From: Acidocella aminolytica 101 = DSM 11237
Lineage (GTDB): Bacteria > Pseudomonadota > Alphaproteobacteria > Acetobacterales > Acetobacteraceae
Assembly: GCF_900129125.1 (NCBI RefSeq)
Contig: NZ_FQVJ01000003.1
Span: 124,001-188,000, forward strand
Reading direction: 5' to 3'
DNA: 64,000 bases
Shown in pieces: positions 1 to 9,234 of the stretch (positions within the stretch are counted from its first letter, which is position 1; every line of letters starts with the position of its first letter). The notes beneath the pieces were generated by a model. That model was given only the letters and a program-made list of their open reading frames with translations, made no database searches and was not told where the DNA came from. The translations under genes were made by a program, and so were the position numbers.

Positions 1-1349
1 AGGACGATGACAGCCGCATCCTGCCGCCCATCGCCAAAGGCGATCCGGCCAAGACCCGCGATGTTACCGCCACCCAGCATTTCACTCAGCCCCCGCCGCG
101 CTATTCCGAGGCATCGCTGGTGAAAAAGATGGAGGAACTCGGCATCGGCCGTCCCTCCACTTACGCTTCCATCCTCACTGTGCTGCGCGATCGCAATTAT
201 GTTAAGCTGGAAGCCCGTCGGTTTATCCCAGAAGATCGCGGCCGTCTCGTCACCGCCTTCCTGGTCAGCTTCTTCGCCCGCTATGTCGATACTGGCTTCA
301 CTGCCAATCTCGAAGGTGAACTGGACCAGATCGCCGAAGGCAACGCCAATTGGCGTGAGGTTCTACGTGCCTTCTGGGACGATTTCTCTGCCGCCGTGGC
401 CCAGACCAAGGAGCTTAAAATCTCCGATGTCATCGACGCACTGGACCATGATCTCGGCCCGCATTTCTTCCCAAGCCGGGATGATGGCTCAGACCCGCGG
501 GCCTGCCCCTCCTGTGGCGATGGCAGGCTGGGGCTGAAGCTTGGGCGCTTCGGCAGCTTCATTGGCTGCTCGAACTACCCAAACTGCCAGTACACTCGCA
601 AACTTGCTGTCGATGGCGGCGAGGGAGAGGATGATTCCCTGAAAGACGGTATGCGCGTGCTCGGCCAGCACCCTGAAACGGGCGAGGATATCACGCTCCG
701 CCGTGGGCCTTACGGTCTCTATGTCCAGCAGGGCGAGCCGAACCCGGAGGACAAGAAAGCCAAGCCTAAACGCGCTTCCCTCGCACGCGGGATGGACGGC
801 GCCACCCTCACGCTCGAGGATGCGCTGGGCTTGCTCTCCTTGCCTCGCCTGATCGGCCTGCACCCGGAAACCGGCCAGAAGATCGAAGCCAATATTGGGC
901 GCTTTGGGCCTTATGTGAAAATGGGCGCGCTCTTTGCCTCGTTGGATCGGGACGATAACGTGCTGCATCTGGGCTTCAACCGCGCCATGGATCTTATTGC
1001 CAAGAAGCAGGAATCCATCAAGACGCTCGGCCAGCATCCGAAAGACAGTGCCGACGTGCTGGTCCGCAAAGGCCGGTTCGGGCCTTATGTGCAATGGGGC
1101 AACATCGTCGCCAACCTAGCGAAGGGCACGGATATGGGCGATGTGACGCTGGACGAGGCGATCGCGCTTTTGGCTGAAAAGGGCAAAACCCTAGCTCCGC
1201 GCGGCAAGAAAGGCGCCAAAGCGAAGGCCGCGCCCAAGAAAGCCGCAGCCAAGAAAGAGACAGCAGCGCAGGCCAAGAAGCCGGTCAAAGCAAAAGCGGC
1301 GGCCAAAACGGCCACCGCTAAAAAAACAACCGCTAAAAAGAGCGCTTAA
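1..1349 (+). CDS. topA: DNA topoisomerase I, C-terminal part (5' end outside window)
   Basis: Type IA topoisomerase that relaxes negatively supercoiled DNA through a transient 5'-phosphotyrosine link. The frame is open to the left edge (first whole codon at base 3), so the TOPRIM domain and most of the catalytic core are outside the window. Visible are the conserved core segment GIGRPSTYASI (about residue 47 of the visible part), a Cys4 zinc ribbon (CPSC then CSNYPNC), three C-terminal repeats of the GRFGPYV type, and a Lys/Ala-rich basic tail (repeated AKK) common in alphaproteobacterial TopA and thought to bind DNA. The stop codon overlaps the convergent phasin-like gene by 4 bases. The family call is very secure. 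Confidence 0.97.
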   Translation, partial: DDDSRILPPIAKGDPAKTRDVTATQHFTQPPPRYSEASLVKKMEELGIGRPSTYASILTVLRDRNYVKLEARRFIPEDRGRLVTAFLVSFFARYVDTGFTANLEGELDQIAEGNANWREVLRAFWDDFSAAVAQTKELKISDVIDALDHDLGPHFFPSRDDGSDPRACPSCGDGRLGLKLGRFGSFIGCSNYPNCQYTRKLAVDGGEGEDDSLKDGMRVLGQHPETGEDITLRRGPYGLYVQQGEPNPEDKKAKPKRASLARGMDGATLTLEDALGLLSLPRLIGLHPETGQKIEANIGRFGPYVKMGALFASLDRDDNVLHLGFNRAMDLIAKKQESIKTLGQHPKDSADVLVRKGRFGPYVQWGNIVANLAKGTDMGDVTLDEAIALLAEKGKTLAPRGKKGAKAKAAPKKAAAKKETAAQAKKPVKAKAAAKTATAKKTTAKKSA

Positions 1350-1861
1350 ACCTTTGATCTGCGGACCGCCCGCCGCACCGGCGCGGCGGCGGCCTTAGGT
1401 GCGCTGTGTTGCGGTTCTGCTACTGGCGCGCCCCCGGAATCAGCCTCAGCCTGCGCATCGGGCGCCGGTTCTGGCTCAACTTTTGGCTCAACGTGCTTTG
1501 CCTTGGACGCGGAACCCAGAGTTTTCATGATGTCATTGGCCTCGTTGAAGCCGCCCCGAATTTCGCTGGAAATCTCCTTGATGAGCGCGGAGAAGTGTTC
1601 CATCTCCTTCTGCATTTGCGCGGTTGCGTGGGTGGCATCCAGCCCATCCCAGCGCAGCATATTCATGCGTTCCGCCATCACCTCCTGCCCGTAGCGCAGT
1701 TGTGCGCGTATCGCCGCGGACATAGATTTGGCGATATGTTCCTGCGCTTGCAACATTTTGGTGGTGCGTGTCTGCCATTGTCGCACATAGGGCTCCGGAT
1801 CAAACGCGATCGCGGAAAACTCAAAACCGGGGGAATGCTTTTCCTGATGACGCTGCGTCAT
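1346..1861 (-). CDS. phasin-like protein
   Basis: A 171-residue soluble protein with no signal peptide or membrane segment. Residues about 20-120 look like one long amphipathic helical region with the Gln/Glu/Met-rich pattern of phasins, the small proteins that coat polyhydroxyalkanoate granules. Residues about 120-160 are rich in Ala/Pro/Glu, and the end is basic (RRAVRRSKV), like the tails of PHA-granule proteins that contact DNA. No PHA synthase is nearby. It converges on topA with a 4-base overlap. The phasin assignment rests on composition and helix pattern, not on a sharp motif; an uncharacterised coiled-coil protein is the alternative. Confidence 0.6.
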   Translation of the reverse strand: MTQRHQEKHSPGFEFSAIAFDPEPYVRQWQTRTTKMLQAQEHIAKSMSAAIRAQLRYGQEVMAERMNMLRWDGLDATHATAQMQKEMEHFSALIKEISSEIRGGFNEANDIMKTLGSASKAKHVEPKVEPEPAPDAQAEADSGGAPVAEPQHSAPKAAAAPVRRAVRRSKV

Positions 1862-1957
1862 ACTTTCTCCTCCTCTCCGAGATGGCTAGTATAGGGCTTG
1901 CGCTCAAAAAATTGTGAAAATTATAGAATCATTTTCGAATTTTAACCGTCCACAAGC

Positions 1958-3526
1958 TCATTCTAATGGAATCAGTCGTCTGACATCCTCCAGCCGGTTG
2001 GCTTCAGAGGCGGGCTTGTCGGTCCGCAAACGCAACACACGTGGAAACCGCAAGGCCACACCAGATTTATGCCGCGTGGAAAGCTGCGCTGAATCAAAGC
2101 CTAGTTCAAACACTAGGGTTTTTTCAACCTCTCTGACCGGGCCAAAGCGATTAATCGTGTGCGCGCGGATCCATTTATCGATGAAATTCAGTTCTTCATC
2201 CGTATAGCCGGAATAGGCTTTGGCCACTGGCACCAATTCACCATCCGCTGTCCAGACGCCAAACGTGTAGTCAGAGTAAAAGGAAGATCGTTTGCCGTGG
2301 CCGCGCTGCGCGTACATCAAAACCGCATCAAGACTTAACGGCTCCCGCTTCCATTTCCACCACATCCCCTTGGGTCGCCCGGCAACATAAGGGGCTTCAC
2401 AATGTTTGAGCATCAGCCCTTCACTTTGAACTGTACGGGCCGCCTCGCGCAATGAAGCCAACTCGTCGATGGAGCTGAAAGGAATCAAGGGCGAAAGCTG
2501 CATACGCTCTGGTTTGGTTTTTGCAAACCAACCTTCCAGTCGCGTACGTCGCGCATCAAAACTTAAAGGCCGGATATCCTCGCCCGCCTCAAACAGCATG
2601 TCATAAAGCATGATCCCCACTGGAAACTCTCGTTGTAGTTTGGCGCTTGCGGTCTTGCGGTTGAGGCGCTGCTGCAAATCAGTGAACGGCGCGATCACGC
2701 CATCGCGGATCACTAGCAATTCTCCGTCCAGCACGGCGTCAAATGTCAGCTGTTCCAAGACTTCCTGGAACGCATGTGAAATATCTTCGGCATTGCGAGT
2801 ATAAAGCCGCCGCTCCTGCGCCGTGGCAACAATCTGCACCCGTATGCCGTCAAATTTCTGCTCCGCCCGGAAGGCTCGCCAATCCGTCCGCGCCACATCC
2901 CCGGGCTCCATCGGGTGGGCCAGCATCACGGGGCGGAACACCGGTGCCTCACCGGGCTCTGGCCGGGCGCTTTTTCCCTCCAGCCAACTGAACAAAGAAG
3001 TGTAAGGAGGGTTCAGACCATGCCAAACCTCCTCTATCTGATTTACATCCACCAGCCCCATCTCCGCCAGGGCCAATTTGGCAAGCCTGAGGCTCGCCCC
3101 AACCCGCAAGCCCCCGGTAAGCAGCTTGATCAAAGCGAACCTCGCCGAGGCATCGGAACGGTCCAGCCAGCTTTCAATCAGCGCCGGAATCTCCGCGCGG
3201 TTAGCGGTGCGCAAGCCTTCAATCACCTCCGGCAAGGCGGGAGGGGTATCACCATGGGCGGGCCAGATCAGCGCGATTGTCTCGGCCAGGTCCCCGACAA
3301 AATCGTAAGACAGGGCGAACAACTCAGCATCCATCCGCGCCGCCGCTAGTGCCTTGAGCGTGGCCGCCTTGGCGCCCGGAAAATCGAGCGCTCCGGCAAT
3401 AGCCGCAAGCGCGTAGCCGCGCTCCGGGTCTGGCCGGCTGGCAAAATAAGCCCTCAGCAGCGCGATCTTGGTGTTTCGTCCCGGCGCGAACAGCAGCCTT
3501 TCCAACAGCTCGGCAAAGGCTTTCAT
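1958..3526 (-). CDS. ATP-dependent DNA ligase (ligase-associated repair cluster)
   Basis: Joins nicked DNA using ATP. The nucleotidyltransferase motif KFDGIR gives the adenylated lysine at about residue 224, followed by the expected later motifs (DGELLV, EGLMLK, WWKWKR). An N-terminal helical domain of about 200 residues precedes it, typical of Lig-D/LIG-type bacterial enzymes. The start is the ATG at 3526, in an ATGA overlap with the stop of the exonuclease gene; the frame remains open further upstream, but only inside that gene. It is co-transcribed with the exonuclease and divergent from the helicase and PdeM. This is the LIG-EXO-Lhr-MPE set known from Pseudomonas and many alphaproteobacteria and tied to DNA-damage response. 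Length 522. Confidence 0.95.
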   Translation of the reverse strand: MKAFAELLERLLFAPGRNTKIALLRAYFASRPDPERGYALAAIAGALDFPGAKAATLKALAAARMDAELFALSYDFVGDLAETIALIWPAHGDTPPALPEVIEGLRTANRAEIPALIESWLDRSDASARFALIKLLTGGLRVGASLRLAKLALAEMGLVDVNQIEEVWHGLNPPYTSLFSWLEGKSARPEPGEAPVFRPVMLAHPMEPGDVARTDWRAFRAEQKFDGIRVQIVATAQERRLYTRNAEDISHAFQEVLEQLTFDAVLDGELLVIRDGVIAPFTDLQQRLNRKTASAKLQREFPVGIMLYDMLFEAGEDIRPLSFDARRTRLEGWFAKTKPERMQLSPLIPFSSIDELASLREAARTVQSEGLMLKHCEAPYVAGRPKGMWWKWKREPLSLDAVLMYAQRGHGKRSSFYSDYTFGVWTADGELVPVAKAYSGYTDEELNFIDKWIRAHTINRFGPVREVEKTLVFELGFDSAQLSTRHKSGVALRFPRVLRLRTDKPASEANRLEDVRRLIPLE

Positions 3527-4536
3527 TCCTCCTCCTCGCCATAGCCGATCAGCGAGAGCGCCCGCGCGCGGATTTGCAGCAGCCCGCAGGCACGGATCAA
3601 CGCCTCCTCCGCCCCGTGCGTAACCCAAACTTCAGAGGCTTGCGTCTCTTTGATCGTCGCAAGCAACCCGTCCCAATCTGCATGATCGGAGATAATCAGC
3701 GGTAACTCCACGCCTGCGGCTTTGGCGCGTTGGCGGATACGCATCCAGCCCGAGGCTTGCGCCACCACCGGATCTTCCAGCCGCCGCCCCCAGCGCTCCC
3801 CAATGGCCGATGGTGGTGCTAAAACCATCGCTCCTTTCAACTGCGCCTTTTGCGCCACCGTGGCCGGTCGCAAATCTCCCAGATCAATCCCCAGAGACTG
3901 ATAAAGTGCACAGAGATTAGCGTGCGCCCCATGCAGATAAATCGGCGCGTCATAGCCAAGCTGACGCAAAGAGGCGATCAGCCGTTGGGATTTACCTAAT
4001 GAATACGCCCCCACCACATGCGTCCGTTCAGGAAACAAAGCGTGGGAGCGCAGTAGCTTCCGCAATTCCTCCGCTGGATCAGGATGCCGGAACACAGGCA
4101 GACCGAATGTGGCCTCTGTGATGAACACATCGCACCGCACCGGCTCAAACGGCGCGCAGGTCGGGTCCGCCTGCCGCTTATAATCACCGGAGATAACAGC
4201 GCGGCTGCCCTTATAATCGAGCACAATCTGCGCCGAGCCCAGAACGTGCCCCGCCGGAACCAGTCTTACAGTAACGTCGTTAACTTTTATGGGCTGATGA
4301 TAAACGGCAGGCTGCAATATTTTTCCAGCCCGTTCTTCCCCCATGCGGGCGCGCATGATGGCTAGCGTCTCAGGCGTGGCAAGAACATGCTCATGCCCCG
4401 GTCTGGCGTGGTCTGAATGGCCGTGCGTGATGACCGCGCGCGGCACCACCCGCACCGGATCAATATAAAAATCGCCGGGCCGGCAATAAAGGCCGGATGG
4501 CGTCGGGTTCAGCCAGTTTTCCGGGTGCGGGACCAT
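3523..4536 (-). CDS. ligase-associated DNA-damage-response exonuclease (MBL fold)
   Basis: A 337-residue metallo-beta-lactamase/beta-CASP-like nuclease. The metal-binding signature HGHSDHARPGH lies in the first 60 residues, with later histidines and aspartates in GHVLGSAQIV, SGDYK and SDHADW. In the known cluster the product (EXO) is a DNA exonuclease partnered with LIG. The start chosen is ATG 4536; an in-frame TTG at 4554 would add six residues. There is no Shine-Dalgarno before ATG 4536, but a TATACT box sits six bases upstream, so the mRNA may be nearly leaderless (inference). The stop overlaps the ligase start, so the pair is translationally coupled. Confidence 0.93.
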   Translation of the reverse strand: MVPHPENWLNPTPSGLYCRPGDFYIDPVRVVPRAVITHGHSDHARPGHEHVLATPETLAIMRARMGEERAGKILQPAVYHQPIKVNDVTVRLVPAGHVLGSAQIVLDYKGSRAVISGDYKRQADPTCAPFEPVRCDVFITEATFGLPVFRHPDPAEELRKLLRSHALFPERTHVVGAYSLGKSQRLIASLRQLGYDAPIYLHGAHANLCALYQSLGIDLGDLRPATVAQKAQLKGAMVLAPPSAIGERWGRRLEDPVVAQASGWMRIRQRAKAAGVELPLIISDHADWDGLLATIKETQASEVWVTHGAEEALIRACGLLQIRARALSLIGYGEEEE

Positions 4537-4580
4537 GGAGGGAGTATAGAACAAATCATGAAAACAGGATATGGTGCATC

Positions 4581-7046
4581 ATGGCTAGGCTGCCAGAGAG
4601 ATTCGAACAGTGGTTCAAGGCAAAAGGCTGGCGCCTGCGCGACCATCAGGCAGCCATGCTGGAAGCTGCTGAGGCCGGCAGGGATGCACTCCTCATCGCT
4701 CCCACCGGTGCAGGCAAGACATTGGCGGGGTTTCTCCCTAGCCTTGTGGCTTTGGCTGGGCAACCAACGGATAAACTCCACACACTCTATGTCAGCCCAC
4801 TCAAGGCGCTGGGGACGGATATTGCGCGCAATCTTCAAATTCCGATGGCGGATATGGGGCTTTCCGTCTCCGTTGAAACCCGCAGCGGTGACACTCCGGC
4901 CAACCGGCGCGCCCGGCAGAAGGAGATGCCGCCCAACATTCTGCTGACTACCCCGGAATCGCTTCTTCTCCTGCTGTCACAGGAAAATAGCGCGGATTAT
5001 TTCGCCTCGCTGTCTTGCGTGGTGGTGGATGAGATTCACGCCTTGGCCGGCACCAAGCGCGGAGACCAGCTTTCCCTTTGCATAGCCCGGCTACGCAGAC
5101 TCTCGCCAACCCGTGTCGTTGGCTTGTCCGCCACGGTGGCCCACCCTGAAGCCATACGGCAATTTGTCGGCCCCAAAGCGCGGCTGGTGCAGGCTGAGGA
5201 CGGCGCCCCGCCCCACGTCACCATGGCCTTACCGGATGTGGAGATTCCCTGGTCAGGCCATATGGGATTGAAAGCGGCCGAACTGGTGCTGGAAAAAATT
5301 GCCGGGGCTGCCATGAGCATCGTATTTGTGAACACGCGTGCTCAGGCAGAACTACTTTTCGCGGCTATTTGGAAACATAATAGCCAAAACCTGCCTATTA
5401 CGATTCATCATGGTAGCCTCGACATCGCCCAGCGCCGCAAGGTGGAGGCCGCGATGGCTGAAGGGCGGTTGCGGGCGGTTATTGCCACCTCCTCGCTTGA
5501 TCTCGGCATTGATTGGGGCGGGGTGGATCAGGTTTTACAGATCGGCGCGCCCAAAGGGGTGTCCCGGTTGCTGCAACGCCTGGGGCGGGCAAATCACCGG
5601 CTGGATGAACCCTCCCGCGCCATCCTGGTTCCCGCCAACCGGTTTGAAGTGCTGGAATGTGAAGCCGCCATGGCTGGGGTTAGAGAAAAAGCGTTGGATG
5701 GCGATCCGCCCCGTCCAGGCGGGTTGGATGTGCTGGCCCAGCATATTATGGGCATGGCCTGCTCGGGGCGGTTTTTGCCGGATGATCTGTACCGGGAAGT
5801 TGTTTCCACCGCGTGTTATGCTGACCTGCCGCGCCAGGATTTCGACGACGTACTGCGCTTCGTGGAAGACGGCGGCTACGCGCTGGCGGCTTATGAGCGA
5901 TACAGAAAGCTGTTCCGGGACTCTGAGGGCTTTGTGTACCCGGCCAGTGCCAAGGTAGCCCAGTATTTTAGGATGAATATCGGCACCATCGTCGAGGCGC
6001 CGATGATCAAACTGAGGCTTGTGGGCAAGCGTGGAGGCTTTGGCGTGGGGCTGGGTGAAGTTGAGGAATATTTCGTCAACCAGCTTGTGCCCGGCGACAG
6101 TTTTATCTTCGCTGGGCGGGTGCTGAAATTCTTGCGCTTGCGGGAGAATGTCGCGGAGGTGGTGGAAGCTCCGGGCAAGGAGCCCAAAGTTCCCGCCTAT
6201 GCTGGGGCGCGGCTGCCTTTGACTACTAATCTCGCCAGCCGAGTGCGGGCCATGCTGCATGACCCTTCGTGCTGGGGGGCGTTTCCTGAACAGGTGCAAG
6301 AGTGGCTGACCCTGCAAAAACGGCGCAGCCGGTTGCCGGGGCCGAACGGGTTGCTGGTGGAGACATTTCCCCGCAATGGCCGTTGGTTCATGGTGGTTTA
6401 TGCCTTTGAAGGCCGTAATGCGCATCAGACATTGGGGCTGCTGCTCACCAAGCGCATGGAACGGGCGGGATATGCCCCCATCGGTTTTGTGGCCACGGAT
6501 TATGTGCTGGCCACGTGGTCGGCCTACCGGCCGGAGAGGATCGACCAGCTTTTTCAGGAGGATATGCTGGGCGATGATCTGGAGGAATGGATGGAGACCA
6601 GCTCCTTGCTGCGCCGCTCCTTCCGGCAGGTGGCGGTGATCGCTGGGCTGATTCCGCGCCAGTTACCTGGAGCGGAGAAGAACCGCCGGCAGGTTACGGT
6701 AAATTCAGACCTGATCTACGATGTGCTGCGCAAGCACCAGCCCGACCATGTGTTGATTCGCGCCACCCGGGCCGACGCGACCCATGGGCTGATTGATTTG
6801 TCCCGTATCGCAGCAGTTTTGCGCCGGGCGGAGGGGCGGATCACGCATATGGTATTGTCCCGCGTTTCGCCGCTTGCGGTACCCGTTTTGCTGGAAATTG
6901 GCCGGGAGCAGGTGGCGGGCGAAGCCGAGGAGCAATTATTGGCGGAAACAGCCGCCCTTGTTACTGAGGCCACGGCTGAAAATGAAAGTCTTCACAATTT
7001 TAAACATGGTCCCAAGGGGCAGAATATGCTTTTTCATCAATCATGA
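4581..7046 (+). CDS. ligase-associated DEXH-box DNA helicase (Lhr-core type)
   Basis: Superfamily 2 helicase of 821 residues. Walker A PTGAGKT is at residues 41-47 and the DEIH box at about 150-153, with motif III (GLSATV) and a helicase-C domain (ATSSLDLGIDWG, QRLGRANHR) following. The C-terminal half carries the winged-helix and beta-barrel Lhr-core module, without the extra C-terminal domain of full-length Lhr, consistent with the family of ATP-driven 3'-5' helicases clustered with LIG and EXO. The ATG at 4581 is chosen because homology begins at once (RFEQWF); the frame extends upstream only into the divergent promoter region. It overlaps pdeM by ATGA. Confidence 0.95.
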   Translation: MARLPERFEQWFKAKGWRLRDHQAAMLEAAEAGRDALLIAPTGAGKTLAGFLPSLVALAGQPTDKLHTLYVSPLKALGTDIARNLQIPMADMGLSVSVETRSGDTPANRRARQKEMPPNILLTTPESLLLLLSQENSADYFASLSCVVVDEIHALAGTKRGDQLSLCIARLRRLSPTRVVGLSATVAHPEAIRQFVGPKARLVQAEDGAPPHVTMALPDVEIPWSGHMGLKAAELVLEKIAGAAMSIVFVNTRAQAELLFAAIWKHNSQNLPITIHHGSLDIAQRRKVEAAMAEGRLRAVIATSSLDLGIDWGGVDQVLQIGAPKGVSRLLQRLGRANHRLDEPSRAILVPANRFEVLECEAAMAGVREKALDGDPPRPGGLDVLAQHIMGMACSGRFLPDDLYREVVSTACYADLPRQDFDDVLRFVEDGGYALAAYERYRKLFRDSEGFVYPASAKVAQYFRMNIGTIVEAPMIKLRLVGKRGGFGVGLGEVEEYFVNQLVPGDSFIFAGRVLKFLRLRENVAEVVEAPGKEPKVPAYAGARLPLTTNLASRVRAMLHDPSCWGAFPEQVQEWLTLQKRRSRLPGPNGLLVETFPRNGRWFMVVYAFEGRNAHQTLGLLLTKRMERAGYAPIGFVATDYVLATWSAYRPERIDQLFQEDMLGDDLEEWMETSSLLRRSFRQVAVIAGLIPRQLPGAEKNRRQVTVNSDLIYDVLRKHQPDHVLIRATRADATHGLIDLSRIAAVLRRAEGRITHMVLSRVSPLAVPVLLEIGREQVAGEAEEQLLAETAALVTEATAENESLHNFKHGPKGQNMLFHQS

Positions 7047-7741
7047 CCGCAGCACCGATCCACTTTCGAAATGAACGGCTCATGCTTGACCCTTCCGGCG
7101 CGGCGTTTTGGCCGTCTAAACGGGTTCTGATCATTGCGGATCTGCATTTTGAGAAAGCCACATCCTTCGCGGCGAATGGCAGTTTGCTGCCGCCTTATGA
7201 CACGCGCGCGACGCTGGAACGTCTGAACCGGCTGGTGCGGCTTTATCGGCCTTCAAAGCTCATTGCGCTAGGGGACTCCTTCCACGACAGCAAGGCGCCC
7301 GCGCGGCTGGCCAAGGATGACCGGGCGCGGCTGGAAGCCATGGGGCGTGAGGCGCAGTTTATCTGGGTGGCGGGCAATCATGATGCCGCGCCGCATGATC
7401 TGCCCGGGCAATGCGTGGCGGAGCATCGGGAAGGCCCGTTTGTGTTCCGGCATCAGGCCCTAAGCCGCTTGGCGCCGCGTGAGATTGAGATTTCTGGCCA
7501 TTACCACCCCAAGGCGTGCATCGAATCCCGCGCCAAGCGCGTCTCACGCGCCTGCTTTGTCTCCGATGCCGTAAGCCGCCTAATTTTGCCTGCCTTTGGT
7601 GCCTTCACAGGCGGGCTGGATGTGCGGGACCAAGCTATTTTCCGGCTGTTTCCGCGTGGGCTGCGCGTGTTCATGCTGGGGCAGGAACAGCTCTACTCTT
7701 TCGCCCTTGAACAGTTAGGGCGCTTGCCAGAGGTCGCCTGA
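7043..7741 (+). CDS. pdeM: ligase-associated DNA-damage-response endonuclease PdeM
   Basis: Calcineurin-like metallophosphoesterase of 232 residues. Its metal-binding motifs run in order: IADLHFEK, GDSFHD, GNHD and SGHYHPK. In the LIG-EXO-Lhr-MPE cluster this protein is the MPE component, a manganese-dependent phosphodiesterase acting on DNA. Its ATG overlaps the helicase stop (ATGA), so the two should be translationally coupled. The photolyase starts three bases after its stop, which places light repair in the same transcript. Confidence 0.92.
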   Translation: MTAAPIHFRNERLMLDPSGAAFWPSKRVLIIADLHFEKATSFAANGSLLPPYDTRATLERLNRLVRLYRPSKLIALGDSFHDSKAPARLAKDDRARLEAMGREAQFIWVAGNHDAAPHDLPGQCVAEHREGPFVFRHQALSRLAPREIEISGHYHPKACIESRAKRVSRACFVSDAVSRLILPAFGAFTGGLDVRDQAIFRLFPRGLRVFMLGQEQLYSFALEQLGRLPEVA

Positions 7742-7744
7742 GAC

Positions 7745-9151
7745 ATGGCGCAACTCGTTTGGTTTAGGAATGATCTGCGGCTGACCGACAACCCCGCTTT
7801 GCATAAGGCGGCGGAGAGCGGTGAGCCGCTTATTCTGCTGTATATTCTGGATGAACGCGCTGGCGCGGCCAGTCGTTGGTGGCTGCATTATTCTCTGACC
7901 GCTCTGGCAATGGATATTGAAGCCAGAGGTGGGCGACTAGTTTTGCGGCGTGGTAATCCGGTGGAGGTAATCTCCGGGTTGGTGAAGGCGCATGATGTGA
8001 TTGCTGTGCACGCGGCACGCAGCTATGAGCCGTTCTGGCGCGAGACCGACCGCAAGCTGGATGTGGAGCTGAAAGAGATAGATTGCGGGCTGTATCGGCA
8101 TCTTTCAGCCTCTTTGTTTCCACCTGAGCGCATTACCACCAAGGTGGGTGGGCCGTTCGGAGTCTATACCCCGTTCTCGAAAGCCTGTTTTGAGGCTGGC
8201 GTGCCGGAAGGCCCCCTGCCCGCTCCCGCAACCCTTAACTGCGCGCCGATCGAAAGCGAGGTGCTGGCGGATTGGAAGCTACTGCCCACGAAGCCGGATT
8301 GGGCGGGCGGTATGCGCGCTGAGTGGACGCCCGGCGAAGCCGGAGCCCATGCACGGCTGAATGCGTTTCTGGCCGGGCCAATACAGAGTTACAGCGAGGC
8401 GCGGGATTTTCCTGACCGCCCTGGCACGTCAAAACTTTCACCCCATGCGCATTTCGGGGAGATTTCGCCGCGCTATGTCTGGCACCGTGCCAAGGCGACG
8501 GGAGATGGCAAGGGCGTGCAGACCTTTTTGAAGGAACTGCTCTGGCGGGAGTTTTCAATCAATTTGCTGTGGCAGTACCCGGATATTCGGACCCAGCCGA
8601 TCCGCAAGGAATTCGCGGCCTTCCCTTGGAAGGAAAAAGCCGGGCATCTCGCCGCGTGGCGGCGCGGGCAGACGGGAATTCCCATTGTAGATGCGGGGAT
8701 GCGCGAGCTGTGGCAAACTGGCTGGATGCATAACCGGGTGCGGATGATCTGCGCCTCTTATCTAGTGAAACATCTGCTGATTCCCTGGCAGGCGGGGGAA
8801 GCCTGGTTTTGGGATACGCTTTGTGAAGCGGATGAGGCCGCGAATGGAGCCTCATGGCAATGGGTAGCGGGAAGTGGTGCGGATGCGGCACCTTATTTCC
8901 GCATCTTCAACCCTGTTTTGCAGGGGCAGAAATTCGATCCGGCGGGAGGCTATGTGCGCCGCTTTGTGCCAGAGCTGGAAAAACTGCCAGATGCTTATAT
9001 CCACGCCCCGTGGGATGCGCCTTCCTTGGTTTTGGCCGGGGCTGGCGTCAGGCTCGGCAGGACTTATCCTAAGCCTCTGATATTACCAGCAGATGGCCGG
9101 CAGGCGGCGCTGTCAGCTTATGAGATGCTAAAGGCTCGGCAAGGGGCGTAA
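7745..9151 (+). CDS. phrB: deoxyribodipyrimidine photo-lyase
   Basis: Class I cyclobutane-pyrimidine-dimer photolyase, 468 residues. The N-terminal Rossmann-like antenna domain opens with WFRNDLRLTDNPAL. The C-terminal FAD-binding domain shows LWREF, GIPIVDAGMREL, TGWMHNRVRM and the ASWQWVAGSG/DAAPYFRIFNP block that contacts FAD and the lesion. Length is normal. It begins immediately after pdeM, so it is very likely the last gene of the helicase-pdeM operon and extends the repair theme of the cluster to direct light-driven reversal of dimers. Confidence 0.96.
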   Translation: MAQLVWFRNDLRLTDNPALHKAAESGEPLILLYILDERAGAASRWWLHYSLTALAMDIEARGGRLVLRRGNPVEVISGLVKAHDVIAVHAARSYEPFWRETDRKLDVELKEIDCGLYRHLSASLFPPERITTKVGGPFGVYTPFSKACFEAGVPEGPLPAPATLNCAPIESEVLADWKLLPTKPDWAGGMRAEWTPGEAGAHARLNAFLAGPIQSYSEARDFPDRPGTSKLSPHAHFGEISPRYVWHRAKATGDGKGVQTFLKELLWREFSINLLWQYPDIRTQPIRKEFAAFPWKEKAGHLAAWRRGQTGIPIVDAGMRELWQTGWMHNRVRMICASYLVKHLLIPWQAGEAWFWDTLCEADEAANGASWQWVAGSGADAAPYFRIFNPVLQGQKFDPAGGYVRRFVPELEKLPDAYIHAPWDAPSLVLAGAGVRLGRTYPKPLILPADGRQAALSAYEMLKARQGA

Positions 9152-9234
9152 ACGCCTCTTGCGCTGTTTTTACAGCTGCACCATCTTTAAATTGTAATGT
9201 TTAACGCTTTTTCACCATGTGGGGGAACGCTCAC

